From: RUG563 sp045590215
GTDB lineage: Bacteria; Bacillota; Clostridia; Christensenellales; Aristaeellaceae
DNA: 64,000 nt
Assembly (NCBI GenBank): GCA_045590215.1
Contig: JAZNQO010000044.1
Coordinates: forward strand, 1-64,000
Reading direction: 5' to 3'
The position numbers and the translations under genes are program-made. Shown here piece after piece: positions 49,723-59,611 of this stretch (its first letter is position 1; each line of letters begins with the position of its first letter). The notes under the pieces were generated by a model. It had not been told where the DNA came from. It ran no database searches and saw nothing but the letters and a program-made list of their open reading frames with translations.

Positions 49723-49728
49723 TATAAT
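49723..49728 (+). promoter_or_regulatory. Likely -10 box of the class A PBP gene
   Basis: TATAAT at 49723-49728, 31 bases before the GTG start. No good -35 is seen at 16-18 bases. Confidence 0.45.
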
Positions 49729-49758
49729 TTCGTGTGAACGATGAAAAGGAGGTGCGCT

Positions 49759-52614
49759 GTGGACGATCTGTTTTTGAATCTGCCGGAAGAAAACCAGACG
49801 CCGGAAGACTATTTCCCTGAAACCGAGCCAAGCGGCGTACCAGAAGATGCGCTCTATCCCGATCATGAATATTTCCCTGTTACAGGTTCTGCCTATATGA
49901 CCTCCACCTGGGCCAACGAAAACCCCGAAGAAGAGCCGAAAAAACGCACTATCTTTAAGCCGCGCACCAGAAAGCCTTCCTTTTTTCTGGGGGTCATGGT
50001 CAATGCGGTGCGGATGCTTTTGTTATTTGTGCTGCTGCTGGGGCTGGCCGTCGGCGGTGCGGTGGTTGGCATTGCCAAGGCGTATATGGACTCTGCCCCC
50101 ACGCTGAACCTAGCCGCCATTGACGATCAGGCACAGACTTCCTTCATCTATGACGGCAAAGGCAATCTCATCACCCATTACCGGGGCACGGAAAACCGCA
50201 TCATGATTTCCATCGGCAGTATGCCGGCTTATTTGCAGCACGCATTTGTGGCGGTGGAAGATGCAAGGTTTTACACCCATAACGGCGTGGACGTGAAGCG
50301 CATCATCGGTGCTTTCGTCACCAATTTCACCACCGGCTCCAATCAAGGCGGCTCCACCATCACCCAGCAGCTGATTAAAAACACCCTGCTTTCCTCCGAG
50401 CAATCCTATAAACGCAAAATTCAGGAAGCCTACCTGGCCATGCAGCTGGAAACACGCTATACCAAGAATCAGATTTTAGAATCCTATCTGAACACCATTT
50501 ATCTGGGCGAAGATTATTACGGTGTGAAAGTGGCCTCCATCGGCTATTTCGGCAAGGATAACCTTTACGACTTGACCCTCCGGGAATGTGCCATGCTGGC
50601 TGGGATGACCACCAACCCCTATTACTATAACCCCCGGCGGAATTTTTACACCCGGCAGAGCGAAACCACCGATTATGCCGCCATCACCAATAACCGCACG
50701 GATTATGTGCTGCGGATGATGTACGAAAATCAGTTCATCACCAAAGAAGAATATGAGGACGCCCTCAATCCCCAAAGTGCTACTGTTTTGCAAACATCGC
50801 CGGAAAGCACCGCCCTGTACCCCTATGCTCATTATGTGGAATATGCGGTACGGGAAGTGGTGCAGATTCTATTGAAAGAAAATAATCTTGAAAACACCGC
50901 TGCCAACCGCAACAAAATGGAAAACGAGCTGCGCACCGGCGGCTATCATGTGTATCTGGCTCTGGATACGGATATTCAAACCACGGTGGAAAACACGCTG
51001 GCCGATTATGATAATTACCCGGCTCTGCGTGACCCTTCCGATAAAATCTATCGGGCGAAGAACGCCGATGGCACTTACGAAGAAATAATTCAACCCCAGG
51101 CCGCTGCCGTTGTATTGGATTACCGCACAGGCGAAGTGAAAGCCATCGTGGGCAGCCGCACGCCCCCCACCACCCGGAAATCCCTAAACCGTGCTGCGGA
51201 TATGAATATGCCTGTCGGCTCTGCCATCAAGCCCCTTGCCGTGTATGCCCCGGCCATTGAAATGGGCGCAGGGGCCGGAAGCGTATTGTATAATATGCCC
51301 CTGCCCATCAAGGGCTGGACGGGCTCCGGCGGCAGGGATTCCTGGCCGCAGAATTACGGCGGCTCTTCCTATCGCGGCCCCGAAACCATCCGCACCGCCC
51401 TTGCGAAATCCGATAACACAGCCGCTGCCTATGCCCTGATGCACTTTGTCGGGGTGGACAGAAGCTATGATTTCCTTTTGCAGCAAGGGGTAGACCCGGA
51501 TAACATCAATAAGACCCCCTTCGGCCTTGCCCTTGGCTCCAGCGGCATCACGCCCTTTGATATGACGGTGGCCTTCGGCGTGCTGGGCAACGGCGGCGTA
51601 TACCAAAGCCCCATGACAGTGCTGGGCATTGCGGACGGCGAAGGGAATGTGCTGTATGACGGCCACGCTGCCCAAGAGCGGCGGCAGGTATTCAAGCCGT
51701 CCACCGCATGGCTGACAGTGGATATCCTCAAAGACGTCATCACCTCCGGTACCGGCACCAGTGCCAAAATCTCCGGCCAGACAATCGCCGGCAAAACCGG
51801 CACCAATTCCGACCAGAAAGGCGTTTTCTTCTCCGGCATGACGGGATGGTATAGTGCCTCTGTTTGGATTGGCCATGATAATTACAAGGCTCTTTCTTCC
51901 AAAACCACCGGCGGCAACAGCGCAGCCAAGCTGTGGAAAGCCTTCATGCAGCCCATTCATCAGGGGCTGTCCAACCGGGATATCATGGAAGGAAGTGCGT
52001 CGGATTACGGCCTCGTGAAAGTGACCACTTGCAACGTCAGCGGCCAATTGGCCACCGATGCCTGCCGCAACGACGTGATGGGCTATGGCACCACCACCGA
52101 TTACTGGCCGAGGGATACCGTGCCCACCGCCGAATGTATGATGCACTATAGCCTATCCGTCTGCAATGAAAGCGGCATGCTGGCCAGTCCCTATTGCGCC
52201 TCTGTTTCCAATAAGGGCGTGGTGCTGCTGCCCCAAGGCCATCCCCTGTATGATTTCATCGGCACGGATTATCAGGATGTGCTCAGCGATTATCTGGGCG
52301 AATATGCCACTTTGCGGCTCACCGCCGATACCAATTATAATAACGCCGTCATTCAGCAGCGTGCCTGCCCCTATCACCAGACGGGCAGCAGCTATGAAGA
52401 ATATGTGACGCAAAACACCCTGCTGCCCGATGCAAAGCGGCTGCTCTCCCAGGCCAACAGCCTGCTGAACACCGTGCCCTCCACCCACTGGGCATACAAT
52501 AATCTGGTAGAAGCCATCAATCATTTGAACAGCGTCATCCACTATGACCCCTCCCAGGATGCCTTGTTCTCCGCCATGAGCCAACTGACGCAAGCCATGG
52601 CCGCCGTGCAATAA
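49759..52614 (+). CDS. Class A penicillin-binding protein (GT51 plus transpeptidase)
   Basis: A 951-residue bifunctional peptidoglycan synthase. The cytoplasmic tail is acidic, then basic; the anchor is near residues 75-105. The GT51 domain shows EDARFYTHNGVD (catalytic Glu) and GGSTITQQLIKN; the transpeptidase shows S-A-I-K (catalytic Ser), KSDNTAA (S-x-N equivalent) and GKTGTNSD. A C-terminal extension of about 230 residues carries eight cysteines (for example TTCNVSGQLATDAC, LASPYCASVSN, RACPYH) and ends in helical repeats. The start is GTG 49759, because AAGGAGG lies inside the longer frame from 49741. It follows the glycopolymer operon with its own -10. Confidence 0.95.
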   Translation: MDDLFLNLPEENQTPEDYFPETEPSGVPEDALYPDHEYFPVTGSAYMTSTWANENPEEEPKKRTIFKPRTRKPSFFLGVMVNAVRMLLLFVLLLGLAVGGAVVGIAKAYMDSAPTLNLAAIDDQAQTSFIYDGKGNLITHYRGTENRIMISIGSMPAYLQHAFVAVEDARFYTHNGVDVKRIIGAFVTNFTTGSNQGGSTITQQLIKNTLLSSEQSYKRKIQEAYLAMQLETRYTKNQILESYLNTIYLGEDYYGVKVASIGYFGKDNLYDLTLRECAMLAGMTTNPYYYNPRRNFYTRQSETTDYAAITNNRTDYVLRMMYENQFITKEEYEDALNPQSATVLQTSPESTALYPYAHYVEYAVREVVQILLKENNLENTAANRNKMENELRTGGYHVYLALDTDIQTTVENTLADYDNYPALRDPSDKIYRAKNADGTYEEIIQPQAAAVVLDYRTGEVKAIVGSRTPPTTRKSLNRAADMNMPVGSAIKPLAVYAPAIEMGAGAGSVLYNMPLPIKGWTGSGGRDSWPQNYGGSSYRGPETIRTALAKSDNTAAAYALMHFVGVDRSYDFLLQQGVDPDNINKTPFGLALGSSGITPFDMTVAFGVLGNGGVYQSPMTVLGIADGEGNVLYDGHAAQERRQVFKPSTAWLTVDILKDVITSGTGTSAKISGQTIAGKTGTNSDQKGVFFSGMTGWYSASVWIGHDNYKALSSKTTGGNSAAKLWKAFMQPIHQGLSNRDIMEGSASDYGLVKVTTCNVSGQLATDACRNDVMGYGTTTDYWPRDTVPTAECMMHYSLSVCNESGMLASPYCASVSNKGVVLLPQGHPLYDFIGTDYQDVLSDYLGEYATLRLTADTNYNNAVIQQRACPYHQTGSSYEEYVTQNTLLPDAKRLLSQANSLLNTVPSTHWAYNNLVEAINHLNSVIHYDPSQDALFSAMSQLTQAMAAVQ

Positions 52615-52622
52615 AAAATAAC

Positions 52623-52669
52623 GCTGTCTCCTTTTCTCTGTTTGTTCAGGCAGGAGACAGCATTTTTTT
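52623..52669. terminator. Bidirectional terminator between the PBP gene and addA
   Basis: GCTGTCTCC and GGAGACAGC arms, with ATTTTTTT on the plus side and an A-rich left flank, between two convergent genes. Confidence 0.8.
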
Positions 52670-52678
52670 GTTTTCTTA

Positions 52679-55600
52679 TTATTTCACCAATATAGCATGG
52701 CCGCTTCGCAGGGCGAAAAGATAGGTTTCCTTGACGGGCACGCCGGTGATTTTTTCCAGAGCCTTGCGATACCATTGCATCTGCAATTGATACCGCTCCA
52801 TGATTTCCGCATCCTCAGCTCTGTCCGTCTTATAATCCACCAGCACCCAGCCGTCGGCTTCTAAAAAACACAGGTCAATCACGCCCTGAATGAGGGTGCT
52901 GCCTTCCCCGGCCAGATTGAACGCCCATTCCCTGTGGATTTCACGGGCGGAAAGCATGCGCCGGCCAAGGCTGCTTTCGTAGAAATCCTTTAGCCACGAA
53001 AGATGCACGGCCTGCCGCTCGAAAGATGTGAGCAGGTTTTTTTCCTGCAATTTGTCCAAACCTTCGGCGTATTTTCCTTCCCGAATCAGAGGGAGCTCTA
53101 TCAGCCCCAGCACCCGATGGGTAACGGTGCCCCGCAGGGCAGGCGTCATATCCTGCGCCGCAATAAAGGATGGCAGGGGGCTTTCCTCCTGCATGATGCG
53201 CTTGTCCGCCGGAGATTCCCATTGGTCTTCCTGCATCCGCACGGCCTTCACCACGGCGGAAACGGAGGTTTTCAGCGTTTCCCCACTTTCCTCTTTCCGC
53301 TGCATCCGGGCGATGGTTTTGTCTTCCGGCGCATCGGTAAGCAGCGCAGGGGGAGCTATAGCAGCCTTTAGTGCAAAGACGCTTTCGTCCGCTTCTTCCA
53401 TCTGCAAACGCCAGATGCTGCCGTTTTCTGCCTCAAACTGCCCTTCCTTGACCCCCTCAATGCTTTCCATGATCCAGTCCAGCATGCAGCAAGCGTGGCC
53501 GGCGTTATAAGCCGTGGCAGGCCGCTTCCATTTTTCCATGCAGTTTTTCAGATGCTTGGGCGCACCGATGATGATCAGCCTTTCTTCCGCCCGCGTCATG
53601 CCGACGTACAAAAGCCGCGCTTCTTCAGCAATTTTTTCTCTTTCTTCCAAGCCCTTCAATGCCTGCTGGGCAAAGGTTTCACGGGTGATGCGCTGCTGGG
53701 AATCCACATATTTCAGCGCAGCTCCCTTTCGCATATGCAGCCGCAGCGTATTTTCCCTGTCCCGGTTAAAGGAACGAGCCATTTCCAATAAGAACACCAC
53801 CGGGAATTGCAGGCCTTTGGACTTATGCAGGGTCAAAATGCGCACCACATCTTCATTTTCGCCCAGCGTCTTGGCGGTTTTCATATCGTCCCCGGCACGC
53901 ACCCGGCCCGTTTCCCGAAGGAAAGCAGAAAGCCCTTCCGCCGCCACTTCCCCCTGCGCCTTTTCTGTGAGCAAGCGCAGATTGGCTTGACGCAATTCTC
54001 CGTCTTCAAAAGCCCCGGCACGCATATACAGCCCCGATTCTTCCAGCACACGCCACATCAGCCTGTCCAGCGGCAAATTGACCGATAAGAACCGCCATTC
54101 GTTCAGCCGCTGCCATACATTTCTTGCCTTTTGCGCCAGCGCACCTTCCCCATCCATCACCTTCAAAAAAGCCTGATGAAAGGGCACGCCCCTTCCCTGA
54201 TCCACAAGCCTGATCCGTGCCAGTTCCTCTTCGTCAAAGGAAAAGCAGGGGCAGCGCAGCGCACTGATTAAGGGAATATCCTGCAGGGGGTTATCAATCA
54301 CCTGCAAAAGATTCACCATGTCCACCACTTCCGGCAAATCAAAGAACTGGGCATCGGCATCGCTGTAAACGGGGATGCCTGCCCCTTGCAGGATTTTTGC
54401 AATATACGGAGCTCTGCCGGAGGCATTGCGAATCAAAAGGGCAATATCACGGAACTTCAGCGGCCGGGTTCCTGCCCCCTCTGCCACCTGCACCGTGCGC
54501 ATCATTTCTTTTATTTTTTTTGCCACCAATGCCGCTTCATAGCGGTAGGCTTTGGTCAGCTCCCCTTCACCCTCTTCTTCTTCCTTGCCGTGCAGCAAAT
54601 AGATTTCCACCGGCGCACCGGCACGCTTATTCCCGCCGGGATAGAGCATCGCCGCCTCGTCATAGGCAATTTCCGTTTCCTTTTCCCGCATGGCGTGGCG
54701 AAACACCTGATTCACTGCCTGCAATACGTTATCGTCCGAGCGGAAATTCTGCTGGAAAATGATCTTGCGGCTGTCCGCCCCTTCGTCCAGGGAAAAGGTG
54801 TTGTATTTATCGAGGAACAGGGTGGGATCTGCCAGACGGAAGCGATAAATACTCTGCTTCACGTCCCCCACCATAAACATCATGTTTTCCTGCCCCTGAT
54901 GCAGGGCGTTCAAAATGGCTTCCTGAATGCCGGACACATCCTGATATTCATCCACAAAAATGGCATCGAACCGCCCGGCCACATCGTTTCGTACATTTTC
55001 CTGCTGCAAGGCTTTTAGGGTCAAATGCTCCAAATCGCTGTAATCCAAGTAATTCCGCTGCTGCTTCAGGGCAAAAAACCGCTGCATCACCTTTTCCGTC
55101 AGCCCAAATAACCCTCGCAGGGCAGGAAGCGTGTGCAGAATATCCTTTTCCGCTTGTTCTCGGTTTTGCGGCAGCAGGGCACGGGCGGCTTTGATACGCT
55201 CCTTCCATTCAGCACGCAAGTCTTTATAGATTTCAATCAGCTCCGGGGCGTCCTCCGGCAGCATTTTCTTGCTGGACAGCCGGTCAAACTTGGTTTCGCC
55301 CCCCTGCAGATCGCCCTTTTCGGCAGAGGAAAGCAGCTGCAACGTCAGTTGCCTGTCCATTTCCACGGTGCTGATGTATCTTTCCGGGAAGCCGGCTTTT
55401 TGCGCCATGTCTTCCATCTGCTGCATCAGTTCATTCGCTCCATGGAGGTGTCCTGCGCTCAAATGGCACAACACCTGCATCCAGCTGTTCATGTCGTTTT
55501 GCCGGGCAGAGGTGTGCTTTTCAATCCACCCGTGGGGATCCGCCTGGGACAACAGAAATCTTTCCGCCTGCAAAAGCATTTCTTCAATCTGCCCGTCTTC

Positions 55601-56062
55601 AAACTGCTGAATCAGCTGCTCCTCATCCGCATCCGGCGCAGCATAGAGGCTTTCCATTTCCTGCTCCACCGCCCGTTTGTGTAGCGCATCCAGCTTATCC
55701 TGATCGGCAATGCGGCAAAGGGGGTCAATGTCCACCGCCTCAAAATGCTCCCGCAAAACCCCATAGCAAAATACGTGCAGGGTGCAGATGGAAGCCCTCG
55801 GCAGCAGCAAATATTGCCTGCGCAGATGGGCATCATTTTCCCCTTCCTTTTCAAGAAGCAGGCCGATCCGCTCCCGCATTTCCCCGGCAGCGGCTCTTGT
55901 GAAGGTGACAATCAGCATGCGGTCCATCCTTTTGCCTTCTCGCAAAAGCGAAAGTACCCGTTCCACCAAAACCGCCGTTTTGCCGGAGCCTGCTGCCGCA
56001 CTGACCAAAACATCCCTGTTCCTGGCCTCAATGGCAGCCTGCTGCGCCTTGGTAAACTGCAT
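52679..56062 (-). CDS. addA: ATP-dependent helicase/nuclease subunit A
   Basis: A 1127-residue UvrD-type helicase with a C-terminal RecB-family nuclease. Walker A is AAAGSGKTAVLVERV, motif II is FVDEYQDVSG, later helicase motifs include ILTLHKSKGLQFPVVFL and LLYVGMTRAEERLI, and the nuclease shows DLCFLEADGWVLVDYKTDR. AddA works with AddB to process double-strand breaks at Chi-like sites. No addB is adjacent: upstream lies the divergent mreB. ATG 56062 has AGGGGG upstream; an extension to 56110 is not favoured. Confidence 0.95.
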   Translation of the reverse strand: MQFTKAQQAAIEARNRDVLVSAAAGSGKTAVLVERVLSLLREGKRMDRMLIVTFTRAAAGEMRERIGLLLEKEGENDAHLRRQYLLLPRASICTLHVFCYGVLREHFEAVDIDPLCRIADQDKLDALHKRAVEQEMESLYAAPDADEEQLIQQFEDGQIEEMLLQAERFLLSQADPHGWIEKHTSARQNDMNSWMQVLCHLSAGHLHGANELMQQMEDMAQKAGFPERYISTVEMDRQLTLQLLSSAEKGDLQGGETKFDRLSSKKMLPEDAPELIEIYKDLRAEWKERIKAARALLPQNREQAEKDILHTLPALRGLFGLTEKVMQRFFALKQQRNYLDYSDLEHLTLKALQQENVRNDVAGRFDAIFVDEYQDVSGIQEAILNALHQGQENMMFMVGDVKQSIYRFRLADPTLFLDKYNTFSLDEGADSRKIIFQQNFRSDDNVLQAVNQVFRHAMREKETEIAYDEAAMLYPGGNKRAGAPVEIYLLHGKEEEEGEGELTKAYRYEAALVAKKIKEMMRTVQVAEGAGTRPLKFRDIALLIRNASGRAPYIAKILQGAGIPVYSDADAQFFDLPEVVDMVNLLQVIDNPLQDIPLISALRCPCFSFDEEELARIRLVDQGRGVPFHQAFLKVMDGEGALAQKARNVWQRLNEWRFLSVNLPLDRLMWRVLEESGLYMRAGAFEDGELRQANLRLLTEKAQGEVAAEGLSAFLRETGRVRAGDDMKTAKTLGENEDVVRILTLHKSKGLQFPVVFLLEMARSFNRDRENTLRLHMRKGAALKYVDSQQRITRETFAQQALKGLEEREKIAEEARLLYVGMTRAEERLIIIGAPKHLKNCMEKWKRPATAYNAGHACCMLDWIMESIEGVKEGQFEAENGSIWRLQMEEADESVFALKAAIAPPALLTDAPEDKTIARMQRKEESGETLKTSVSAVVKAVRMQEDQWESPADKRIMQEESPLPSFIAAQDMTPALRGTVTHRVLGLIELPLIREGKYAEGLDKLQEKNLLTSFERQAVHLSWLKDFYESSLGRRMLSAREIHREWAFNLAGEGSTLIQGVIDLCFLEADGWVLVDYKTDRAEDAEIMERYQLQMQWYRKALEKITGVPVKETYLFALRSGHAILVK

Positions 56063-56364
56063 GGATGCACCCCCTGTATTTCGCAAATTTCTCCGTTTAT
56101 TGTAGCGCATTTTTGTAAATTCCGCAAGAAGTTACCATCCCATGATACGCCTATACTTGCCAAGAGAGAAAAAAAGTGGTATAGTATCTGGGAAGATGCC
56201 TCGGCTTTGTTTTTGCATCAAAAGTGGCGTTTTCGAGGGCGAATTATCCTGCATTTTCCAATAAAGTGGAGAATTGTGCCCTATTTTATTCCAAAATGAA
56301 GGAATTTTCGTGTTTGTGTCGAATAAACAGGAAAAATCTTTCAAGGTAAGAGGAGATTCTTTTC
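56063..56364 (+). promoter_or_regulatory. Gap of about 300 bases with the mreB promoter and a long leader
   Basis: TTGCCA (56157-56162) and TATAGT (56180-56185) are 17 bases apart and point to mreB, leaving a leader of about 170 bases. The leader is AT-rich with no strong hairpin or riboswitch I recognise. The addA start side has no clear promoter. Confidence 0.6.
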
Positions 56365-57381
56365 ATGGCAACGGTTCTGGATATCGGCGTGGATCTTGGT
56401 ACGTCCAGCGTCGTCATTCACGGCAAAGGAAAAGGCAGCGTGCTCAATGAGCCTGCCGTTATCGCCATTGACCGGGATACACGGAATGTGCTGGCTGTGG
56501 GTGCGGATGCGCATCGCATGCTGGGGCGTGCACCTGCCAACATTCAGGTGATGCGTCCTTTGGCAGAGGGCATGATTGCCGATTTTGATCTGGCAAGTGC
56601 TATGCTGCGCTATTTTGTGACCAAAGTGGTGGGCAAGCATCTGATTGGCGGCCCCCGGGTGCTGCTTTCAGTGCCCAACGGCGTCAATGAATCCGAAAAG
56701 CATCAGCTGATTTCCGCCCTCTTTGAGGCTGGCGCACGGCGCACATATTTGATGGAGCGGCCTGTGGCTGCTGCGCTGGGTGCCGGGCTGCCCATTGGGG
56801 ACGCTTCCGGCCAGATGATTTGCGATATCGGCGGCGGTGTGACGGAAATTGCCGTTTTGTCCATGGGCCGCACGGTTGTTCGGGAAGTGATCAAGATCGG
56901 CGGCGATGCCTTTGACGATGCCATCATCCGCTATCTGCGCAGAAAGCACAATTTCTTCATCGGCCCTCTGACAGCCGAGGATTTGAAAATCACCATCGGC
57001 TCCGCCATCGCCAGAAGCGAGCAGTTTTATATGGAAATCACCGGCCGCAATCTGCTCACCGGCCTGCCCAAATTGATGCGCATCACCAGCGATGAAATAA
57101 CCGAGGCCATGGAAGTGCCGCTGCAGGAGCTCCTTGAAGCCATTCACGGCGTATTGGAGCATACCCCCACCGAGCTTGTGTCGGATATCTTTGATTCCGG
57201 CATGGTGCTGACCGGCGGCGGTGCCATGCTCAGCGGCTTGTGTGAAGCCATTCAATTGTCCCTGAAGATTGACTGCCGTCTGGCGGAAGACCCCCAGGAA
57301 TGCACCGCAAGGGGCTGCTGCATGACACTGGAAAACTGGCAGGAATACAGCAAATTTATGGGCGACAAGAAAAAAAGATAA
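56365..57381 (+). CDS. mreB: Rod shape-determining protein MreB/Mbl
   Basis: A 338-residue bacterial actin that forms membrane filaments guiding wall synthesis. The actin-fold phosphate loops are clear: GVDLGTSSVVIHG (phosphate 1), MICDIGGGVTEIAVLSMG (phosphate 2) and GMVLTGGGAMLSGL (adenosine). The PSVPNGV-equivalent is LLSVPNGVNESEKHQLI. No mreC, mreD or rodA is adjacent, so it may be an Mbl/MreBH-type copy rather than the operonic one. GAGGAGA lies 9 bases before ATG 56365. Confidence 0.93.
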   Translation: MATVLDIGVDLGTSSVVIHGKGKGSVLNEPAVIAIDRDTRNVLAVGADAHRMLGRAPANIQVMRPLAEGMIADFDLASAMLRYFVTKVVGKHLIGGPRVLLSVPNGVNESEKHQLISALFEAGARRTYLMERPVAAALGAGLPIGDASGQMICDIGGGVTEIAVLSMGRTVVREVIKIGGDAFDDAIIRYLRRKHNFFIGPLTAEDLKITIGSAIARSEQFYMEITGRNLLTGLPKLMRITSDEITEAMEVPLQELLEAIHGVLEHTPTELVSDIFDSGMVLTGGGAMLSGLCEAIQLSLKIDCRLAEDPQECTARGCCMTLENWQEYSKFMGDKKKR

Positions 57382-57419
57382 AACCAGCATCAAAAGCTGC
57401 AGTGACATTTCACGGCAGC

Positions 57420-58241
57420 TTATTTTATTTCTCTGGGGCTGCAGCCGTACTGACTGCGGAATGCCTTCAAAAATGCGCTGTAATCATTGAACCCGGCCTG
57501 CGCCGCCGCATTTAGGATGCCCTCGCCGCTGCGGATGCGCTCCCATGCGAAATTGAGCCGTTTCTGGCGGATATACTGGTGAATACTGCATCCTGTGTGC
57601 ATTTTGAACGTGTGCATCAAATGAGACGTGCTGATGAAAAAACGCTTTGCCAGCTGGTCCACCGTCATATCTTCCCGCAAATTGCCGTTGATATAGCCTA
57701 ATATTTCCTGTATCTTTGGGTCAGTGCGTACGGCATTCTTTGGCGTTTCCCCATCGGCGGAAAGCAGGGCGGAAAGCTCCAGCAGAAATTGCAAAAGATA
57801 GGTGTCCTGCATCAGCCGATGGCCGGGAAACGCCGCCTTTTCGCATCGTTCCGCTTCCTTGAGCTTCTCCATCAATTGCGCCCGTTTATGCACCTTGGGC
57901 CGATAGAGAAGGCCGCCCCTGTTTCCGTCAAAGGGCATCCGCAACGCTTCCTCCGAAAAAGAGCGCAAAAAGCTATCGTTCACCCACAAAATTATCCGTT
58001 CATATTCCGTATGGGCGTGCATGATGGAACGATGTATTTGATGCTCCGGAATGAGCAGAATATCCCATGGCTGCAATTCGTAGCTGTTGCCTTCCATGAT
58101 ATACGTCACATGACCGTTCAGGCAAAACACCATTTTGTGAAAATCGTGGCTGTGCGCTTCAAAATCCATGTCCCGTTTGTCCGTGGAGTGAAACAGGCGA
58201 TAGGGTTCGTGCAGATAGCCGCGGGAAATGCTTTCGTTCAT
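57420..58241 (-). CDS. AraC-family transcriptional regulator
   Basis: A 273-residue regulator. The N-terminal cupin-like sensor domain has HSHDFHKMVFCLNGHVTYIMEG and LQPWDILLIPEHQIHR, and the C-terminal pair of helix-turn-helices runs from IQEILGYINGNLREDMTVDQ to AAQAGFNDYSAFLKAFRSQY and G-CSPREIK. The ligand is unknown. ATG 58241 has GGAGG upstream. It is divergent from the DAACS symporter gene, whose promoter region it shares, so the symporter is its likely target. Confidence 0.92.
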   Translation of the reverse strand: MNESISRGYLHEPYRLFHSTDKRDMDFEAHSHDFHKMVFCLNGHVTYIMEGNSYELQPWDILLIPEHQIHRSIMHAHTEYERIILWVNDSFLRSFSEEALRMPFDGNRGGLLYRPKVHKRAQLMEKLKEAERCEKAAFPGHRLMQDTYLLQFLLELSALLSADGETPKNAVRTDPKIQEILGYINGNLREDMTVDQLAKRFFISTSHLMHTFKMHTGCSIHQYIRQKRLNFAWERIRSGEGILNAAAQAGFNDYSAFLKAFRSQYGCSPREIK

Positions 58242-58280
58242 ATTTCCTCCAAGAAAAGCAGGTTTTGCCATATTTTATGC

Positions 58281-58322
58281 ATATTATACCCTATATAGAG
58301 AAAAAAGGCAATGGTATAATAT
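58281..58322. promoter_or_regulatory. Symmetrical divergent promoter region, AraC regulator / symporter
   Basis: ATATTATACC (58281-58290) and GGTATAATAT (58313-58322) form an inverted repeat that places a TATAAT on each strand. For the regulator, TTGCCT (58311-58306, minus) is 17 bases from its -10. The symporter side has a poor -35, which suits activation by the AraC protein. Confidence 0.6.
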
Positions 58323-58357
58323 AGGTAATCAAAAATCAAAAAATGAGGTGGAACAGG

Positions 58358-59611
58358 ATGAAAAAGTTTTTGAAAAACTATTGGTTTATCCTCAGCATGC
58401 TGGTGGGCATTGTGGCCGGCTGCATCGTTGGTGCCGTCTGGCCGGGAGCAACGGCCTTGGAGCCGCTGGGCACGCTGTTCATTAACCTGATGTTCTGCGT
58501 GGTGGTGCCCATGGTGTTCTGCTCCATTTCCTCTGCTATTGCCAATATGCAAAGTGCCAGACGGGCAGGAAAAGTGATGGGCACAACCATCATCACCTTC
58601 CTTGTAACTGCCGGCATTGCGGCCCTGCTTATGTACATCGTGACGCTCCTGATCCCCGGCGGCCTTGTTTCCTCTTCCTACAAAATCGTTGAGGGCGAAG
58701 TGGCCGAAACGTTGGGCGTGGCGGACATGATTATCAATTTCTTCACCAAGCCGGACTTTGTGGAGCTGCTCTCCCGGCGTGCCATGCTGCCCCTGATCGT
58801 CTTTGCCGTGCTCTGCGGCTTTGGCGTGCAGATGGCCGGCGAAAAGGGCAAGCCTGTGGCGCATATGCTCTCCTGCCTTACGGAGTGCATCCTGAAAGTG
58901 GTCAAAATCATTTCCTATTATGCCCCCATCGCCTTCTTCGGCTTCTTTGCTTATCTGGTCGCCAGCTATGGCCCCACCCTCATCGGCGATTACAGCAAAA
59001 CCCTCATCCTCTATTACGTCATGTGCTTTGCTTATATGTTCATCTTTTTCCCCATCTATGCCCGCTTCGGCGGCGGCAAGCATGGCGTAAAAGAAATGTT
59101 CCGCCATCTGTTTAAGCCTGCTGCCGTCTCCTTTGGCACCTGTTCCTCCGTCGCCACCATCCCCACCAATATGGAAGTGGCCGAGGATACCGGCATCGCC
59201 AAGGAAGTTTCTGAAGTGGTTCTGCCCCTGGGAGCTACCATGCACATGGACGGCTCCGCCATGAGTGCCATCATCAAAGTGGCCTTCCTCTTCGGCCTCT
59301 TTGGCATCCCCTTTGATACCGGCAATGCCATCCTCGCCATCATCGTAGCCATCTTCTCCTCCGTCGCCATGAGCGGTATCCCCGGCGGCGGCGGCGTGGG
59401 CGAGCTGGTGCTGTGCACCCTCTTCTTCCCCGGCCAGATGGAAATTGCTTACCCCATCGCTATCGCCCTTGGCAATCTGGTGGACCCCCCGGCCACCATG
59501 GTCAATGCCGCTGGCGACTATGTAGTTTCCTTCATCGTCTGCCGCTTCACCGAAGGCAAGGATTGGCTGGACAAGGTCATCGCCAAGCGCAAGGCGGAAA
59601 AGGCGCAATAA
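58358..59611 (+). CDS. Sodium:dicarboxylate/amino acid symporter (DAACS family)
   Basis: A 417-residue secondary transporter of the glutamate/aspartate/dicarboxylate:cation family with eight helices and two re-entrant loops. Marks are SFGTCSSVATIPTNM (serine-rich loop 1), GATMHMDGSAM (family GATxNMDG), SSVAMSGIPGGG (loop 2) and NLVDPPATMVNAAGDY (substrate-binding helix 8). The canonical Arg or Thr before TxVN is ATM here, so the substrate may be unusual. ATG 58358 has GAGGTGG upstream; an ATG at 58343 would use the ribosome site as coding. Confidence 0.92.
   Translation: MKKFLKNYWFILSMLVGIVAGCIVGAVWPGATALEPLGTLFINLMFCVVVPMVFCSISSAIANMQSARRAGKVMGTTIITFLVTAGIAALLMYIVTLLIPGGLVSSSYKIVEGEVAETLGVADMIINFFTKPDFVELLSRRAMLPLIVFAVLCGFGVQMAGEKGKPVAHMLSCLTECILKVVKIISYYAPIAFFGFFAYLVASYGPTLIGDYSKTLILYYVMCFAYMFIFFPIYARFGGGKHGVKEMFRHLFKPAAVSFGTCSSVATIPTNMEVAEDTGIAKEVSEVVLPLGATMHMDGSAMSAIIKVAFLFGLFGIPFDTGNAILAIIVAIFSSVAMSGIPGGGGVGELVLCTLFFPGQMEIAYPIAIALGNLVDPPATMVNAAGDYVVSFIVCRFTEGKDWLDKVIAKRKAEKAQ

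Noticed and set aside
49741..49758. ATG 49741 as the start of the class A PBP
   Set aside because: The codons would include the AAGGAGG ribosome site itself; GTG 49759 sits at the right distance.
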